Assembly (NCBI RefSeq): GCF_005938745.2
Contig: NZ_VCBX02000001.1
Location: forward strand, 3,796,501-3,860,500
Source: Rhodococcus sp. KBS0724
GTDB lineage: Bacteria; Actinomycetota; Actinomycetes; Mycobacteriales; Mycobacteriaceae
Reading direction: 5' to 3'
Length of the DNA: 64,000 nucleotides
Shown here: one piece after another, positions 41,401 through 49,899 of the stretch
Position numbering within the stretch: position 1 is the first letter of the stretch
How the letters are laid out: each line of letters opens with the position of its first letter
Notes under the pieces: model-generated
What the model was told of the DNA's origin: nothing
What the model saw: the letters and a program-made list of their open reading frames with translations, nothing else
Databases searched by the model: none
Program-made: the position numbers and the translations under genes

Positions 41401-41761
41401 TTGTTTCCAGCGATCCTCGCGGGTGATACGGCATCACGATGTAGGGGTGACCGCTTGCCGTAGTGCCGACGTGCAGAACGTTGACGATGTTCGGATGGCC
41501 GGTCAGCCTCCCCATCACGTGTTGTTCACGGACGAAGCGAGCATCGTTGTCCTGTTCAACGCTCGCGGTGAGGACCTTCACTGCCACAATGCGGTCCAAG
41601 CGCGGCTGCGAACAGCAGTAAACGACACCGAAGCCTCCGCGCCCGATTTCGCGGGCGTCCTCCAGCCCCGACATCTCCAACTCGGAGACGACGTTCGAAG
41701 TGTCGTGCGCCGTGCTGAACGGATCAGCACGCTGCGTACCAAACGGATCGAGTTCCGACAT
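38441..41761 (-). CDS. PknK-like Ser/Thr kinase with NB-ARC ATPase and LuxR HTH
   Basis: About 1,106 residues. The kinase domain (about 38-300) has GRGGFGVVY, VAVKV, HRDVKPAN and DFG. An NTPase region (about 350-650) has Walker A GVGGVGKT and Walker B LLLLDNCEH. A helical TPR-like region follows (about 700-1000), then a LuxR-type HTH at the end (LSAREQQIADLVAVG ... TTQRHIEHILTKL). This is the architecture of mycobacterial PknK, a transcription-linked regulator. ATG 41761 (MSELDPFG) matches the PknK-type N-terminus; a TTG at 41821 also opens the frame. An 18-bp duplication at 39287-39322 adds six residues in the helical region. Confidence 0.88.
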   Translation of the reverse strand: MSELDPFGTQRADPFSTAHDTSNVVSELEMSGLEDAREIGRGGFGVVYCCSQPRLDRIVAVKVLTASVEQDNDARFVREQHVMGRLTGHPNIVNVLHVGTTASGHPYIVMPYHPRGSLETRIRSTGPLSLNETLRLGVKIAGAIESAHRLGILHRDVKPANILFTDYGEPAITDFGIAHIVGGFETSTGTVTGSPAFTAPEILSGEPPSVAGDIYGLGATLFCAVSGHAAFQRRSGEELIAQFLRITTEPIPDLRELGIPEGMSVAIERAMNADPLRRTASARDFGEELRQIQSAKGFPVTDMALLTTESGEPTQRDSDSASSRSAVSSVSVASTPPPGNLPLELTSFIGRRRELTDTKAKILESRLVTLTGVGGVGKTRLAVRVAADLRQKFDDGVSVAELGELQDASLLADLVASSLGIRDRTGPLEDVLADFLANRNVLLLLDNCEHLVSAVADLVTFLLRVCPDLRILATSREPLGIGGETVLRVPPLSVPAPDLETSLHSLSRFDAITLFTDRAAAALPGFEMTEGNKATVARICRRLDGLPLPIELAAARLRSMSVEQILDRLTDRFKLLTLGSRNAPSRQQTSRLCIDWSYDLCTRWEQQLWARLSVFAGGFELDAVESICCGDHSPDELLDGMASLVDKSILIREESETVVRFRMLDTLHDYGREKAEESGDYGSLRRQHRDWYRKMVLEAETEWISARQKDWIDRLGREQSNLREAMDYAESTHSDDGLGLQIAGALFPFWLSRGLFSEGRYWLDHLLAIDLRYPTADRIKALCASSVLAEIQGALDVATGRVAEAVELSENLDVFEHLDLSEHLDEWTSQARVIQAQGCLELFRGDSERACDYLRKALDLVGTGDDLALRVWILNTLGMAYEANGETDRSISCHEQVLAITQRTGESVYRSYSLWSMGVAVWRKGDLAYAADLVKQALRIAERVDEPLTATVCLDALAWIAGAEHDERRAVVLMGAAEVIVDMVNSSPVLFPSLGNYRQRCEQETLRALGGRAFRNARMQGHSLDFHESVAFALQENPSITGQAAGLSAREQQIADLVAVGLDNKAVADKLAISVRTTQRHIEHILTKLGFTSRSQLAARELEHPS
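39287..39322. repeat. 18-bp tandem duplication in the PknK-like gene
   Basis: Two 18-bp units beginning gtcgagatgctcg. They encode FEHLDL-SEHLDE in the helical repeat region, keeping the frame. Confidence 0.75.
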
Positions 41762-41875
41762 CAACCTTGCACCAACCAGCCCTCCCCGAAGATTCGCTGG
41801 CACTGATCTCGAGAAGTCCAAAATCAGGATATCCCTTTTTGGCGCGACGCACCGCCGCCGCCAGTCACAAGAGGC

Positions 41876-43357
41876 TCAGGAGATCGAATAGTCCTCGAGA
41901 GGAAAGCGCTTCGCCTCGACAAATGCGTTGCGCGTCGATGTGGGCCGCAAGATCGCCGCCTCACCGTGCTGGTTGAAGTAATAGCTTCGCGCGGTCTGGC
42001 AACTGCCGCCGTAGAACACGGAGTCGGCCAGGTTTTCGGTCATTCGGTCGAGAAACTCGGAGTTGGCTGCCTCGGTGACCTCGAAGGTGTCTGCGCCTCG
42101 CCGCTTCAGCTCACCGAACAGTCGCTCCATGTGCTGCATCTGCGATTCGATGGTCGTGAAGTACGACAGTCCGCTGTACGAATACGGGCTCGCGAGGGTG
42201 AGAAAGTTGGGGAAATGCGGGACGGACACTCCCTCGTATGCCTGGAAACGGTTGTCACGCCACCACTTTCCGAGATTTCGGCCCTCACGGCCGATAACCT
42301 CGATAGCCGGGAAGTTGACATCCCACAGGTTGAACCCGGTTGCCAACACCAGGGTGTCGATCTCGGTCTTACGCCCGTCGACCGTGACGATACCGTCGGC
42401 GGCAATGTGATCGATCGACGCCGTCTCGAGGTGAACGTTACGTTTGGTGAATGTACGGAAGTAGCTGTTGGAGAACGTAGGTCGCTTGCACCCGAAGTCG
42501 TAGTCCGGAGTGAGTTGCCTACGCAGTGCCGCGTCGCGGACCTGAGACCGTAGGAAGGCACGCGATGCTGCCGCGGCGCCCTTGTTGAGCAGCTTCACCT
42601 GCTTGTAATGCAGGACAGCGCTCACCATGATCATTTCCAGGATTCCAGAACTGACCGCGCGCGCGATCCTCTGTGTCAACGGAATTCGAGAGAAGAGTTT
42701 CTGAACGGCCGACGGAATGGGCACGTCCAGCTTGGGAACCACCCAGATCGGCGTGCGCTGATACACGGTCAGATCCGCGGCCTGTCGTGCAACCTCGGGA
42801 ATGAGTTGCACTGCAGTAGCACCGGTTCCGATGATTGCGGTCTTCGTTCCGGCAAGATCGTACGAGTCATCCCAGGCCGTGGTGTGAATGATCTTGCCGG
42901 CAAATTCATCGATGCCGGAGATGTCCGGTCGGTGCGGCTGGGAGAGAAAACCCGTTGCCGTCAGTAGATAGGTCGCCGTGATCGCAGGCTGCCCGTCCAC
43001 GGACACCACCCAGTGCGCCTCGTCCTCGTCCCACCGCGCGCCGTTCACCACGGCGCCGAACGTCATATGCCGTCGTAGATCGTATTTGTCTGCGACATGG
43101 TCGGCATACTTCTTGAGTTCCGCCCCCGGCGCGAAGAGCCTCGACCAATGGGGATTGGGCTCGAACGAATACGAGTAGGTGACAGACGCGATGTCGACCG
43201 CCAATCCGGGATAGCGATTGACGTGCCATGTTCCGCCCAGGTCATCCTCGCGCTCGAGAATCGCCAGGTTGTTCAGGCCCAGCCGCTTGAGCTGAATGGC
43301 TGCGCCCATTCCACCGAAGCCCGCCCCCACCACTACTGCGTCGTACTGCACTGCCAT
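41876..43357 (-). CDS. Baeyer-Villiger-type flavin monooxygenase
   Basis: 493 residues. The FAD-binding GAGFGGMG is at the N-terminus, then GGTWHVNRYPG. The Baeyer-Villiger fingerprint FxGxxxHxxxW is read as FAGKIIHTTAW, followed by the NADPH site GTGATAVQLIPE. It should insert oxygen into ketones using FAD and NADPH, in the cytoplasm. ATG 43357 is chosen over an upstream start because GAGGGG lies about 9 bases before it. A TetR-type gene is divergent 53-77 bp away and is the likely regulator. Confidence 0.88.
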   Translation of the reverse strand: MAVQYDAVVVGAGFGGMGAAIQLKRLGLNNLAILEREDDLGGTWHVNRYPGLAVDIASVTYSYSFEPNPHWSRLFAPGAELKKYADHVADKYDLRRHMTFGAVVNGARWDEDEAHWVVSVDGQPAITATYLLTATGFLSQPHRPDISGIDEFAGKIIHTTAWDDSYDLAGTKTAIIGTGATAVQLIPEVARQAADLTVYQRTPIWVVPKLDVPIPSAVQKLFSRIPLTQRIARAVSSGILEMIMVSAVLHYKQVKLLNKGAAAASRAFLRSQVRDAALRRQLTPDYDFGCKRPTFSNSYFRTFTKRNVHLETASIDHIAADGIVTVDGRKTEIDTLVLATGFNLWDVNFPAIEVIGREGRNLGKWWRDNRFQAYEGVSVPHFPNFLTLASPYSYSGLSYFTTIESQMQHMERLFGELKRRGADTFEVTEAANSEFLDRMTENLADSVFYGGSCQTARSYYFNQHGEAAILRPTSTRNAFVEAKRFPLEDYSIS

Positions 43358-43410
43358 CAGATCGAATCCCCTCGTGAATCGCACATCAGAAACTGACACG
43401 TCATTCCGGT

Positions 43411-44064
43411 ATGGAAAACGGTATCATCTTCAGCGTGACCAAGGCCATAACCCGAGCGGAGCGAAAAAAGGCGGAACTGCGCCGCGAGATCATCGACGCA
43501 TCGTTCGAGTGCTTTGCCCAACGCGGCTATCACGCCACGGGGATCGCGGACATTGCAACAACTCTCGGCATCGGCCACGGCACGTTCTACCGATACTTCG
43601 AGAACAAACGCGACATCATCGATCACGTCATCGACGATCTGATTGCCAAGATCATCACCGCACTCGCCACCGACAATGCGCCGGACGCGGCAAGCACCTT
43701 GGACGAGTACCGCGCCCAGGTAGCGCGCATCGCAGACGCACTCCCCCGCATTTTCTTCGACGACCCCCGGATCCCGCGGGTACTGCTCTTCGAGACAACG
43801 GGTGTCGACGCCGACCTCACCGGCCGCATGCTCGACCTACTCGACCAGGCTGCCGCGCTGACCGCCGGATATCTCCGTCACGGCGTCGAATGCGGATATC
43901 TCCGCGCCGACCTCGACATCGCGAACACGGCACAGGCCGTCAACGGAATGATGCTGGCCAGCGGCATTCAAGGACTGCGAGCGGAGTCGTCCGTGGACTG
44001 CACCGCACTCAACCAGGCGATCACCCGGATGATGTTCGACGGAATCCGAGCAGATAACGCCTAA
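43411..44064 (+). CDS. TetR-family regulator
   Basis: 217 residues (209 if GTG 43435 is used). The N-terminal HTH is standard: [43 protein letters not shown]. The C-terminal ligand domain is unassigned. It is divergent from the Baeyer-Villiger monooxygenase and probably controls it. TTCC-N5-GGAA and two ATACCG copies occur in the shared region, but no convincing operator was settled on. Its 3' end overlaps hisF by 4 bp in convergent orientation. Confidence 0.86.
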   Translation: MENGIIFSVTKAITRAERKKAELRREIIDASFECFAQRGYHATGIADIATTLGIGHGTFYRYFENKRDIIDHVIDDLIAKIITALATDNAPDAASTLDEYRAQVARIADALPRIFFDDPRIPRVLLFETTGVDADLTGRMLDLLDQAAALTAGYLRHGVECGYLRADLDIANTAQAVNGMMLASGIQGLRAESSVDCTALNQAITRMMFDGIRADNA

Positions 44065-44834
44065 CGGACGACAATTCCCTCGGCGCGCATAGCGTCCTTG
44101 ACCTGCGGGATGCTCAGATCACCGAAGTGGAAGACACTGGCCGCGAGGACTGCGTCAGCGCCGGCTTCGACTGCGGGCGCAAAATGCTCGACCAGACCGG
44201 CACCGCCGCTGGCGATGACCGGGACGTGAACAGCGGCGCGGACAGCGCGGATCATCAGCAGATCAAAACCGGCTTTGGTGCCGTCGGCGTCCATCGAGTT
44301 GAGCAGGATCTCGCCGACGCCCAACTCCGCACCGCGCTCGGCCCACTCGACCGCGTCGATGCCGGTGCCGCGCTTACCGCCGTGCGTCGTGACCTCCCAG
44401 CCGGACGGAGTGTCCGGCTGGCCTTGCGGCACGGTTCGGGCGTCGACGGAGAGGACGATGCACTGAGAACCGAAACGCTCACTCAATTCCTTGAGCAGTT
44501 CCGGGCGCGCGATAGCTGCGGTATTGACGCTCACCTTGTCGGCTCCGGCCCGCAGCAGACGATCGACGTCCTCGACCGTACGCACGCCGCCACCGACCGT
44601 CAGCGGAATGAAAACCTGCTCGGCAGTTCGACTTACGACGTCGAGCATCGTGCCACGATCAGACGTCGACGCCGTCACGTCCAGGAAGGTCAGCTCGTCT
44701 GCGCCCTGGGCGTCGTACGCTGCGGCCAGCTCGACTGGATCACCCGCGTCGCGGAGGTTCTCGAAGTTGACACCCTTGACCACTCGCCCGGCATCGACGT
44801 CGAGGCACGGGATCACACGAACTGCGAGGGTCAT
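44061..44834 (-). CDS. hisF: Imidazole glycerol phosphate synthase, cyclase subunit
   Basis: 257 residues, a (beta/alpha)8 barrel. [19 protein letters not shown] carries the first catalytic Asp, and CIVLSVDA carries the second. It closes the imidazole ring using ammonia from HisH. Its ATG overlaps the impA stop by 4 bp. The order hisH-(membrane protein)-hisA-impA-hisF is the normal actinobacterial one, but hisI no longer follows. Confidence 0.95.
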   Translation of the reverse strand: MTLAVRVIPCLDVDAGRVVKGVNFENLRDAGDPVELAAAYDAQGADELTFLDVTASTSDRGTMLDVVSRTAEQVFIPLTVGGGVRTVEDVDRLLRAGADKVSVNTAAIARPELLKELSERFGSQCIVLSVDARTVPQGQPDTPSGWEVTTHGGKRGTGIDAVEWAERGAELGVGEILLNSMDADGTKAGFDLLMIRAVRAAVHVPVIASGGAGLVEHFAPAVEAGADAVLAASVFHFGDLSIPQVKDAMRAEGIVVR

Positions 44835-45667
44835 GACGTTGGTCCTCCTGAGGACGAAGCGCGCGGATCACCGAGCGATGTAAGGATGTCGAGAATTTCA
44901 CCGTGCACACCGGGAGCGGCAGCAAGTACCGAACCCGATTCTACGGTCCACGGATTGCCGGCCAGATCGGTGACCACCCCACCTGCTGCGCGCACTAGTG
45001 CGACCCCCGCCGCGTTGTCCCACGCATTGTGCCCGTAGACGATAGCGCCGCCCAAAATGCCTGCCGCAGTGAAGGCCAGATCCACGCCGGTGCTGCCGTG
45101 GATACGGATGCGAGACGACACCTTGCTGATTTCAGCGAGCACCTCGAGGCGATAACTGCCGGGAATTCGTCCACGACTCTTCGCGTTGAGCGCACCCAGA
45201 GCGACGATCGACGACGCCAGATCGGTGGACTCCAGCGGCGGAACCGCAGTGCCGTTCACCAACAACGGACCGCCGGCCTTTGCCGCGTAGGTATGGCCGA
45301 TCAACGGCAACCAGGTCAATCCCAGGACCGGAACACCGTCGTCGAGTAGTGCGAGCAGCGTTCCGGCTTGCGGGAGCCCGGCCGAGTAGTTGAACGTGCC
45401 GTCGATGGGATCGAGGACCCAGACAAGCCCTGATTCGATGTCCGGCCCGCCGAATTCCTCGCCGTGTACCTCAATCCCGGTGCGGTCGAACAACTCCGAC
45501 GACAACCGCTTCTCGAGTGCAAGATCTACCTCGGTGGCAAAATCGCTCCAGCCCTTGCGGACCGCACTGGGCGAGCCCACACCGGATACGAACTGATCGT
45601 GAACTCCGTCGAGCAGCCCACCGGCAATCGCGAGGAGTTCGTCGAGGTCACGCGGCGGGGTCATCAA
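44831..45667 (-). CDS. impA: Inositol-monophosphatase-family phosphatase (ImpA)
   Basis: 278 residues with the Li-sensitive phosphatase motifs: [18 protein letters not shown] (metal-binding Asp residues) and [15 protein letters not shown]. In M. tuberculosis impA sits between hisA and hisF, as here. The family dephosphorylates inositol-1-phosphate; some actinobacterial relatives act as histidinol-phosphate phosphatase, which would fit the neighbourhood. A second ATG follows the first, so the start may be 45664. Confidence 0.88.
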   Translation of the reverse strand: MMTPPRDLDELLAIAGGLLDGVHDQFVSGVGSPSAVRKGWSDFATEVDLALEKRLSSELFDRTGIEVHGEEFGGPDIESGLVWVLDPIDGTFNYSAGLPQAGTLLALLDDGVPVLGLTWLPLIGHTYAAKAGGPLLVNGTAVPPLESTDLASSIVALGALNAKSRGRIPGSYRLEVLAEISKVSSRIRIHGSTGVDLAFTAAGILGGAIVYGHNAWDNAAGVALVRAAGGVVTDLAGNPWTVESGSVLAAAPGVHGEILDILTSLGDPRASSSGGPTS

Positions 45668-45673
45668 GCGAAT

Positions 45674-46408
45674 CTAACCGGAAACTGCAGCAAGTGCTTC
45701 GGGAAGGGTGAAGCGGCCGGCATACAGCGCCTTGCCGACAATCGCACCTTCGACGCCCTGATCCACCAGGCTGGAGATGGCCAACAAATCGTCGATGGTC
45801 GAGACACCACCGGACGCAACGACATGAGCGTCGGTGACAGCGCACACCTGGCTCAGAAGTTCGAGATTGGGACCGGTGAGGGTGCCGTCCTTCGATACGT
45901 CGGTGACGACGTAACGCGTGCAGCCGTCACGGTCCAGGCGAGCGAGGGTTTCCCAGAGGTCGCCGCCGTCGGTGACCCAGCCGCGACCGCGGGTGCGGTA
46001 CTGACCGTCGACCAGACGCACATCGAGGCCGACGGCAATCTTGTCGCCGTACTTGGCCAATGCACGCGCGCACCACTCGGGATCTTCGATAGCAGCGGTA
46101 CCGAGGTTGACGCGGGCACAGCCGGTGGCCAGTGCAGCTTCGAGGGAGGCGTCGTCACGGATTCCACCGGACAACTCGACTTTGACCGTCAGGTCGCCGA
46201 TGACGCCTGCCAGCAGTTCGCTGTTGGATCCGCGGCCGAAGGCAGCATCGAGGTCGACAAGATGTACCCATTCGGCGCCGTCGTTCTGCCACGCAAGGGC
46301 GGCGTCGCGCGGCGACCCGTAACCGGTCTCACTTCCCGCCTCTCCTTGCACGAGGCGAACAGCTTCACCGTTGACAACATCCACAGCAGGCAAAAGGACC
46401 AGGCTCAC
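45674..46408 (-). CDS. hisA: Phosphoribosyl isomerase A (HisA/PriA)
   Basis: 244 residues when started at GTG 46408, which gives [22 protein letters not shown] in register with mycobacterial PriA; the longer frame to 46468 lacks family similarity. Catalytic aspartates sit in PAVDVV and [10 protein letters not shown], and the phosphate loops are [10 protein letters not shown] and VVASGGVS. In actinobacteria lacking trpF this enzyme isomerises both ProFAR and PRA, serving histidine and tryptophan synthesis; dual function is inferred, not shown. Confidence 0.93.
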   Translation of the reverse strand: MSLVLLPAVDVVNGEAVRLVQGEAGSETGYGSPRDAALAWQNDGAEWVHLVDLDAAFGRGSNSELLAGVIGDLTVKVELSGGIRDDASLEAALATGCARVNLGTAAIEDPEWCARALAKYGDKIAVGLDVRLVDGQYRTRGRGWVTDGGDLWETLARLDRDGCTRYVVTDVSKDGTLTGPNLELLSQVCAVTDAHVVASGGVSTIDDLLAISSLVDQGVEGAIVGKALYAGRFTLPEALAAVSG

Positions 46409-46427
46409 GTGCGATAACCCTAGTCGG

Positions 46428-46691
46428 TCAGGACCCGGAACCGTGTGTCGGGTCTTGATCACCTTCACCGAAGGCTTTCCGGGTCATCCGCTTGGATACG
46501 ACGCCCATCGCCGCGATAGCCGCGGCAACCCCGACTAGGCCGATGACGAGCCCCACGACAGGCGTCGGATCTGCCAGAACCACGACCGCCGTCGTGACTG
46601 CGAGAACAGCCACGGCGGCGCCGAGCGAGAACAGCGCAAGACGAGCCAACGAAAAGTTGTCTCCGCTGTATTTGCCCGAAGGCGGGGTCAC
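46428..46691 (-). CDS. Small two-helix membrane protein in the his operon
   Basis: 87 residues. Two hydrophobic segments (about 17-40 and 44-65) follow a short polar start, with a charged C-terminal tail. It overlaps the hisH stop (ATGA) and precedes hisA by 19 bp, so it is cotranscribed. I do not recognise a named family. The conservation of this slot in other rhodococci would show whether it matters to the pathway. Confidence 0.75.
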   Translation of the reverse strand: MTPPSGKYSGDNFSLARLALFSLGAAVAVLAVTTAVVVLADPTPVVGLVIGLVGVAAAIAAMGVVSKRMTRKAFGEGDQDPTHGSGS

Positions 46692-47323
46692 AAACTCTGC
46701 ACCCAGTTGCTCAGCAGTTCAGCACCCGCGTCGCCCGACTTCTCGGGGTGGAACTGCGTTGCGGACAACGCACCGTTCTCGACGGCAGCGAGGAACTTTC
46801 CGCCGTGATCAGCCCAGGTGAGTTTGGGTGCGGCGATGTGCTCGGACGGCGGCAGTTCCCAATTCTGCACACCGTACGAGTGCACGAAGTAGAAGCGCGT
46901 GTCGGCGTCGATGCCCTTGAACAGGGTGCTGGACTCGGGTGCTTCGACGGTGTTCCAGCCCATGTGCGGCAGAACATCGGCCTTCAACCGCTCGACAGTG
47001 CCGGGCCATTCACCGCAGCCCTCGGCTTCGACGCCGAATTCGACGCCGCGCTCGAACAGAATCTGCATGCCGACGCAGATGCCCAGAACCGGCCTGCCGC
47101 CGGCAAGGCGCTGACCGATGATCCGCTCCCCCCGAACCTCACGCAGGCCCTCCATGCACGCCGCGAATGCGCCGACGCCGGGAACGACCAAGCCGTCTGC
47201 GGCCAACGCCACCTTGGGATCGCTGGTTACCTCCACCTGTGCGCCGGTGCGCGCCAATGCGCGGGTGGCCGAATGCAGGTTGCCGGAGCCGTAGTCGAGG
47301 ACGGCAATCGTGGAAGCGCTCAT
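46688..47323 (-). CDS. hisH: Imidazole glycerol phosphate synthase, glutaminase subunit
   Basis: 211 residues, class I amidotransferase: YGSGNLHS at the N-terminus, nucleophile GICVGMQ, and the His/Glu pair in [13 protein letters not shown]. It supplies ammonia to HisF. The start is 9 bp after the stop of a luciferase-like monooxygenase gene on the same strand, so in this genome the second half of the his genes appears to be read through from that gene. Confidence 0.95.
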   Translation of the reverse strand: MSASTIAVLDYGSGNLHSATRALARTGAQVEVTSDPKVALAADGLVVPGVGAFAACMEGLREVRGERIIGQRLAGGRPVLGICVGMQILFERGVEFGVEAEGCGEWPGTVERLKADVLPHMGWNTVEAPESSTLFKGIDADTRFYFVHSYGVQNWELPPSEHIAAPKLTWADHGGKFLAAVENGALSATQFHPEKSGDAGAELLSNWVQSL

Positions 47324-47332
47324 GCCCCAACT

Positions 47333-48397
47333 CTATCGGGCAACGTCGGCGCCGATTACTTCGCCGCCTGCACCCGAATCCGGGATCGGCTCCCAGCCCA
47401 GCGCTGGACCCAGCTTGGTCGCCATGTCGGTCAGTATCTGCACGTAGTCCGAATGATCGAAACTGAACGGCAGAGCAAACGCTACTTCGTCGACGGCACG
47501 GAACGCCGCGTTTTCATAGAGCATGTCGGCAATCTCGTCCGAACTTCCGACGAGATCGGGGGCGAACATCATGCGCGCTGGTCCCTGAGGTTCGCTCGTG
47601 CGGGCGAGCCTGCTGTCCGCATAGTCACGATACTTGCGGATCTGCTCGTTCGACGCGGTGTCCGTGGGGATGACAACGAGGCCTTGCGACACCCGAGCAG
47701 CCTCACCGGCGGGATGATGTTCACGGAACCGCTGAATGTGCGAGTACTGAATCTCGTCGAAATCCGTCGATTCCTCAGCCCTCACCACACTGCTCACCAG
47801 TAGATTCAGTCCGGTCATTCCAGCCCACTCGGCAGACCGTAAACTCGCTCCGCCGTACCACATTCGACTTCGCAGACCAGGCGAATGCGGTTGTACCCGA
47901 TCGGAGAACTGCTCGATTCCCTCCGTGCCGCTCCACCCGGAGACAGGTTTTCCTTCGACCGCCCGAAGGAGCCGATGCACACGTTCGTAGCTGAAATCCT
48001 CGACATCGGCCGTATCCGGATAGAGCGCAGCCTTCACCCGTTCGTACTGCATCGGCGGACCGACACTCACGCCGGGATTGACGCGACCGCCGGAGAGGAT
48101 GTCGACGGTTGCGAAATCCTCGGCGAGACGCAGTGGGTTCTCCCACCCCAGGGGCGTGACCGCTGTCCCCAACGAGATTCGTCGAGTGCGCTGCGACGCC
48201 GCGGCCATGACCGCTATCGGCGACGAGATTCCGAACTGCAGGTGCCGGTGCCGCAGCCACGCACTGTCGAATCCGAGCTTCTCTCCCAGCTCGATAATTT
48301 CGAGAGTCGACTCGTGACCGAGTTCGGGCCGATGCTCGTCGAAGAGACCGATCGTCAGAAAGCCCAACTTCTGCAGCGGTACCGAACGTGTGGGCAT
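47333..48397 (-). CDS. Luciferase-like (LLM) flavin-dependent monooxygenase 1
   Basis: 354 residues with the bacterial-luciferase barrel features LGFLTIGLFDEH, EKLGFDSAWLRHRHLQFG, RISLGTAVTPLGWENPLRLAEDFATVDILSGGR and a final DELAxML-like region. Uses FMNH2 or F420; no substrate can be named. It is separated from the other two LLM genes by a strong hairpin and instead runs into hisH with a 9-bp gap. Confidence 0.82.
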   Translation of the reverse strand: MPTRSVPLQKLGFLTIGLFDEHRPELGHESTLEIIELGEKLGFDSAWLRHRHLQFGISSPIAVMAAASQRTRRISLGTAVTPLGWENPLRLAEDFATVDILSGGRVNPGVSVGPPMQYERVKAALYPDTADVEDFSYERVHRLLRAVEGKPVSGWSGTEGIEQFSDRVQPHSPGLRSRMWYGGASLRSAEWAGMTGLNLLVSSVVRAEESTDFDEIQYSHIQRFREHHPAGEAARVSQGLVVIPTDTASNEQIRKYRDYADSRLARTSEPQGPARMMFAPDLVGSSDEIADMLYENAAFRAVDEVAFALPFSFDHSDYVQILTDMATKLGPALGWEPIPDSGAGGEVIGADVAR

Positions 48398-48465
48398 GAA
48401 ATCTCCTCAGTGAACAAAACTCTGTGATCAAAACCAATGGTGCTCCGCATCGCTCGATAACTCAG

Positions 48466-48504
48466 CGCACCGGGCCCAGCCGTTGTTCGGCTGGGCCCGG
48501 TGCG
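48466..48504 (-). terminator. Strong hairpin terminator after LLM monooxygenase 2
   Basis: A perfect 17-bp inverted repeat (core GCACCGGGCCCAGCCG and its complement) with a 5-nt TTGTT loop, 10 bases beyond the stop of the LLM 2 gene. No T-tract follows, as is common for GC-rich actinobacterial terminators. It isolates LLM 2/3 from LLM 1 and hisH. Confidence 0.85.
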
Positions 48505-48514
48505 GTCGTCGATG

Positions 48515-49882
48515 TCAGCGAGCAGACGCCTTCTCTCGTTCCGCCGGAATCGCAAGACCGAGATTGTCCCGCAATGTCGTTCCTTCGTAATCGGCGCGCA
48601 GGGCACCACGATCTTGCAAGAGCGGGACTACCTCGTCCACGAACTCGTCCAAACCTGTCGGTACCAAGTGCGATCCGATGATGAAGCCGTCCGAACCGTC
48701 GTTCTGGACAAACGAATCGATCTTCTCGGCCACTTGCTGCGCTGTCCCGACGATCGGGCCGCGTTCGAACTGATCGATCACCACTTCACGCAGTGTCAGC
48801 TTCTTGCTCTCCGCGACGGCGCGCAACCGCTCCACCGTCGCGAACCTGTCCTGGTGAATAAACGCTTTGCCTTGAATGATGGGCGGTGCTTCGGGATCCG
48901 GCGCGATGTCGGGCAGCGGACCTTCGGGGTCATAGGCCGAGAGATCGCGATTCCAGATCTGTTCGAGCAGGATCAGAGCCGTCTGGCCGGTCACCTGCTG
49001 GTTGCGAATGTCGCGATACTTCTCGATCGCATCCGCCTCGGACGTCCCGAGGACAAAACTCGCAGACGGCAGAATCTTGATCTCACCCGGCTCGCGTCCA
49101 GCTGCGACGGCGCGTGCCTTGATGTCGCGGTAGAACTCCACGGCGTCTGGTAGATCGCCGTAGGGCGAGAAGATCGCATCGGCGTTACCGGCAGCAAAAT
49201 CGCGCCCCTGTGGAGATACACCGGCCTGCAGGATGACCGGTCGGCCCTGGGGGCTCCGCGGCACCGTAAATTTTCCACTGACATCGAAATGTGATCCGTG
49301 GAAGGCGAATTCACCGGCATCGGGTCGAGCGAGGAATCGGCCGGAGTCCTTGTCCGCCACAATGTCGTCACTGCGCCACGAATCCCACAGTTCGCGGACG
49401 AGCGCGAGCGTCTCTTCCGCACGCTCGTATCGCTGCGAACTATCCAGGTATCCGCCGCGGCGGAAGTTCTGCCCGGTGAACGCGTCGAAGGACGTGACAA
49501 CATTCCACGCCGCGCGGCCACCGGACAGCTGATCGAGTGTCGCGAATTGACGAGCCAATTCGTACGGTTCGTTGAACGTGGCATTGATGGTGCCCGCCAG
49601 TCCCAGATGCTCCGTGACCGCGGCCAACGACGCTAGCACCGTGAACGTATCTGGCCTACCGATGATGTCCTGGTCGAATACCTGCCCCGCGCGTTCACGC
49701 AGTGCGAGGCCTTCTGCGAGAAAGAAGAAGTCGAACTTGCCCCGCTCCGCCGTCCGTGCTGTGTGTTCGAACGAATCGAATTCGATCTGGCTGCCCGCCT
49801 GCGGATCCCACCACGCCGTGTGGTGGTTCACCCCGCCCAGGTAGGCACCCAGAATGACCTGCTTACGCTGCTGAGAACTCAT
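48515..49882 (-). CDS. NtaA/SnaA/DszA-family FMN-dependent monooxygenase (LLM 2)
   Basis: 455 residues, the length typical of this family. Family segments include GGVNHHTAWWDPQAG, FDFFFLAEG, GLAGTINATFNEPYELARQFATLDQLSGGRAAWNVVTS and GRPVILQAG. Members oxidise nitrilotriacetate, pristinamycin precursors or dibenzothiophene sulfone with FMNH2 from a partner reductase; no reductase gene is seen nearby. ATG 49882 has AGAGGAAA about 8 bases upstream. It follows LLM 3 by 17 bp, so the two form an operon. Confidence 0.86.
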   Translation of the reverse strand: MSSQQRKQVILGAYLGGVNHHTAWWDPQAGSQIEFDSFEHTARTAERGKFDFFFLAEGLALRERAGQVFDQDIIGRPDTFTVLASLAAVTEHLGLAGTINATFNEPYELARQFATLDQLSGGRAAWNVVTSFDAFTGQNFRRGGYLDSSQRYERAEETLALVRELWDSWRSDDIVADKDSGRFLARPDAGEFAFHGSHFDVSGKFTVPRSPQGRPVILQAGVSPQGRDFAAGNADAIFSPYGDLPDAVEFYRDIKARAVAAGREPGEIKILPSASFVLGTSEADAIEKYRDIRNQQVTGQTALILLEQIWNRDLSAYDPEGPLPDIAPDPEAPPIIQGKAFIHQDRFATVERLRAVAESKKLTLREVVIDQFERGPIVGTAQQVAEKIDSFVQNDGSDGFIIGSHLVPTGLDEFVDEVVPLLQDRGALRADYEGTTLRDNLGLAIPAEREKASAR

Positions 49883-49899
49883 GATCGGTTTCCTCTCGT

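Noticed and set aside
43598-44064. Possible functional overlap of TetR and hisF 3' ends as a regulatory antisense pair
   Set aside because: The overlap is only 4 bp and such convergent ends are common; no further sign of antisense control.
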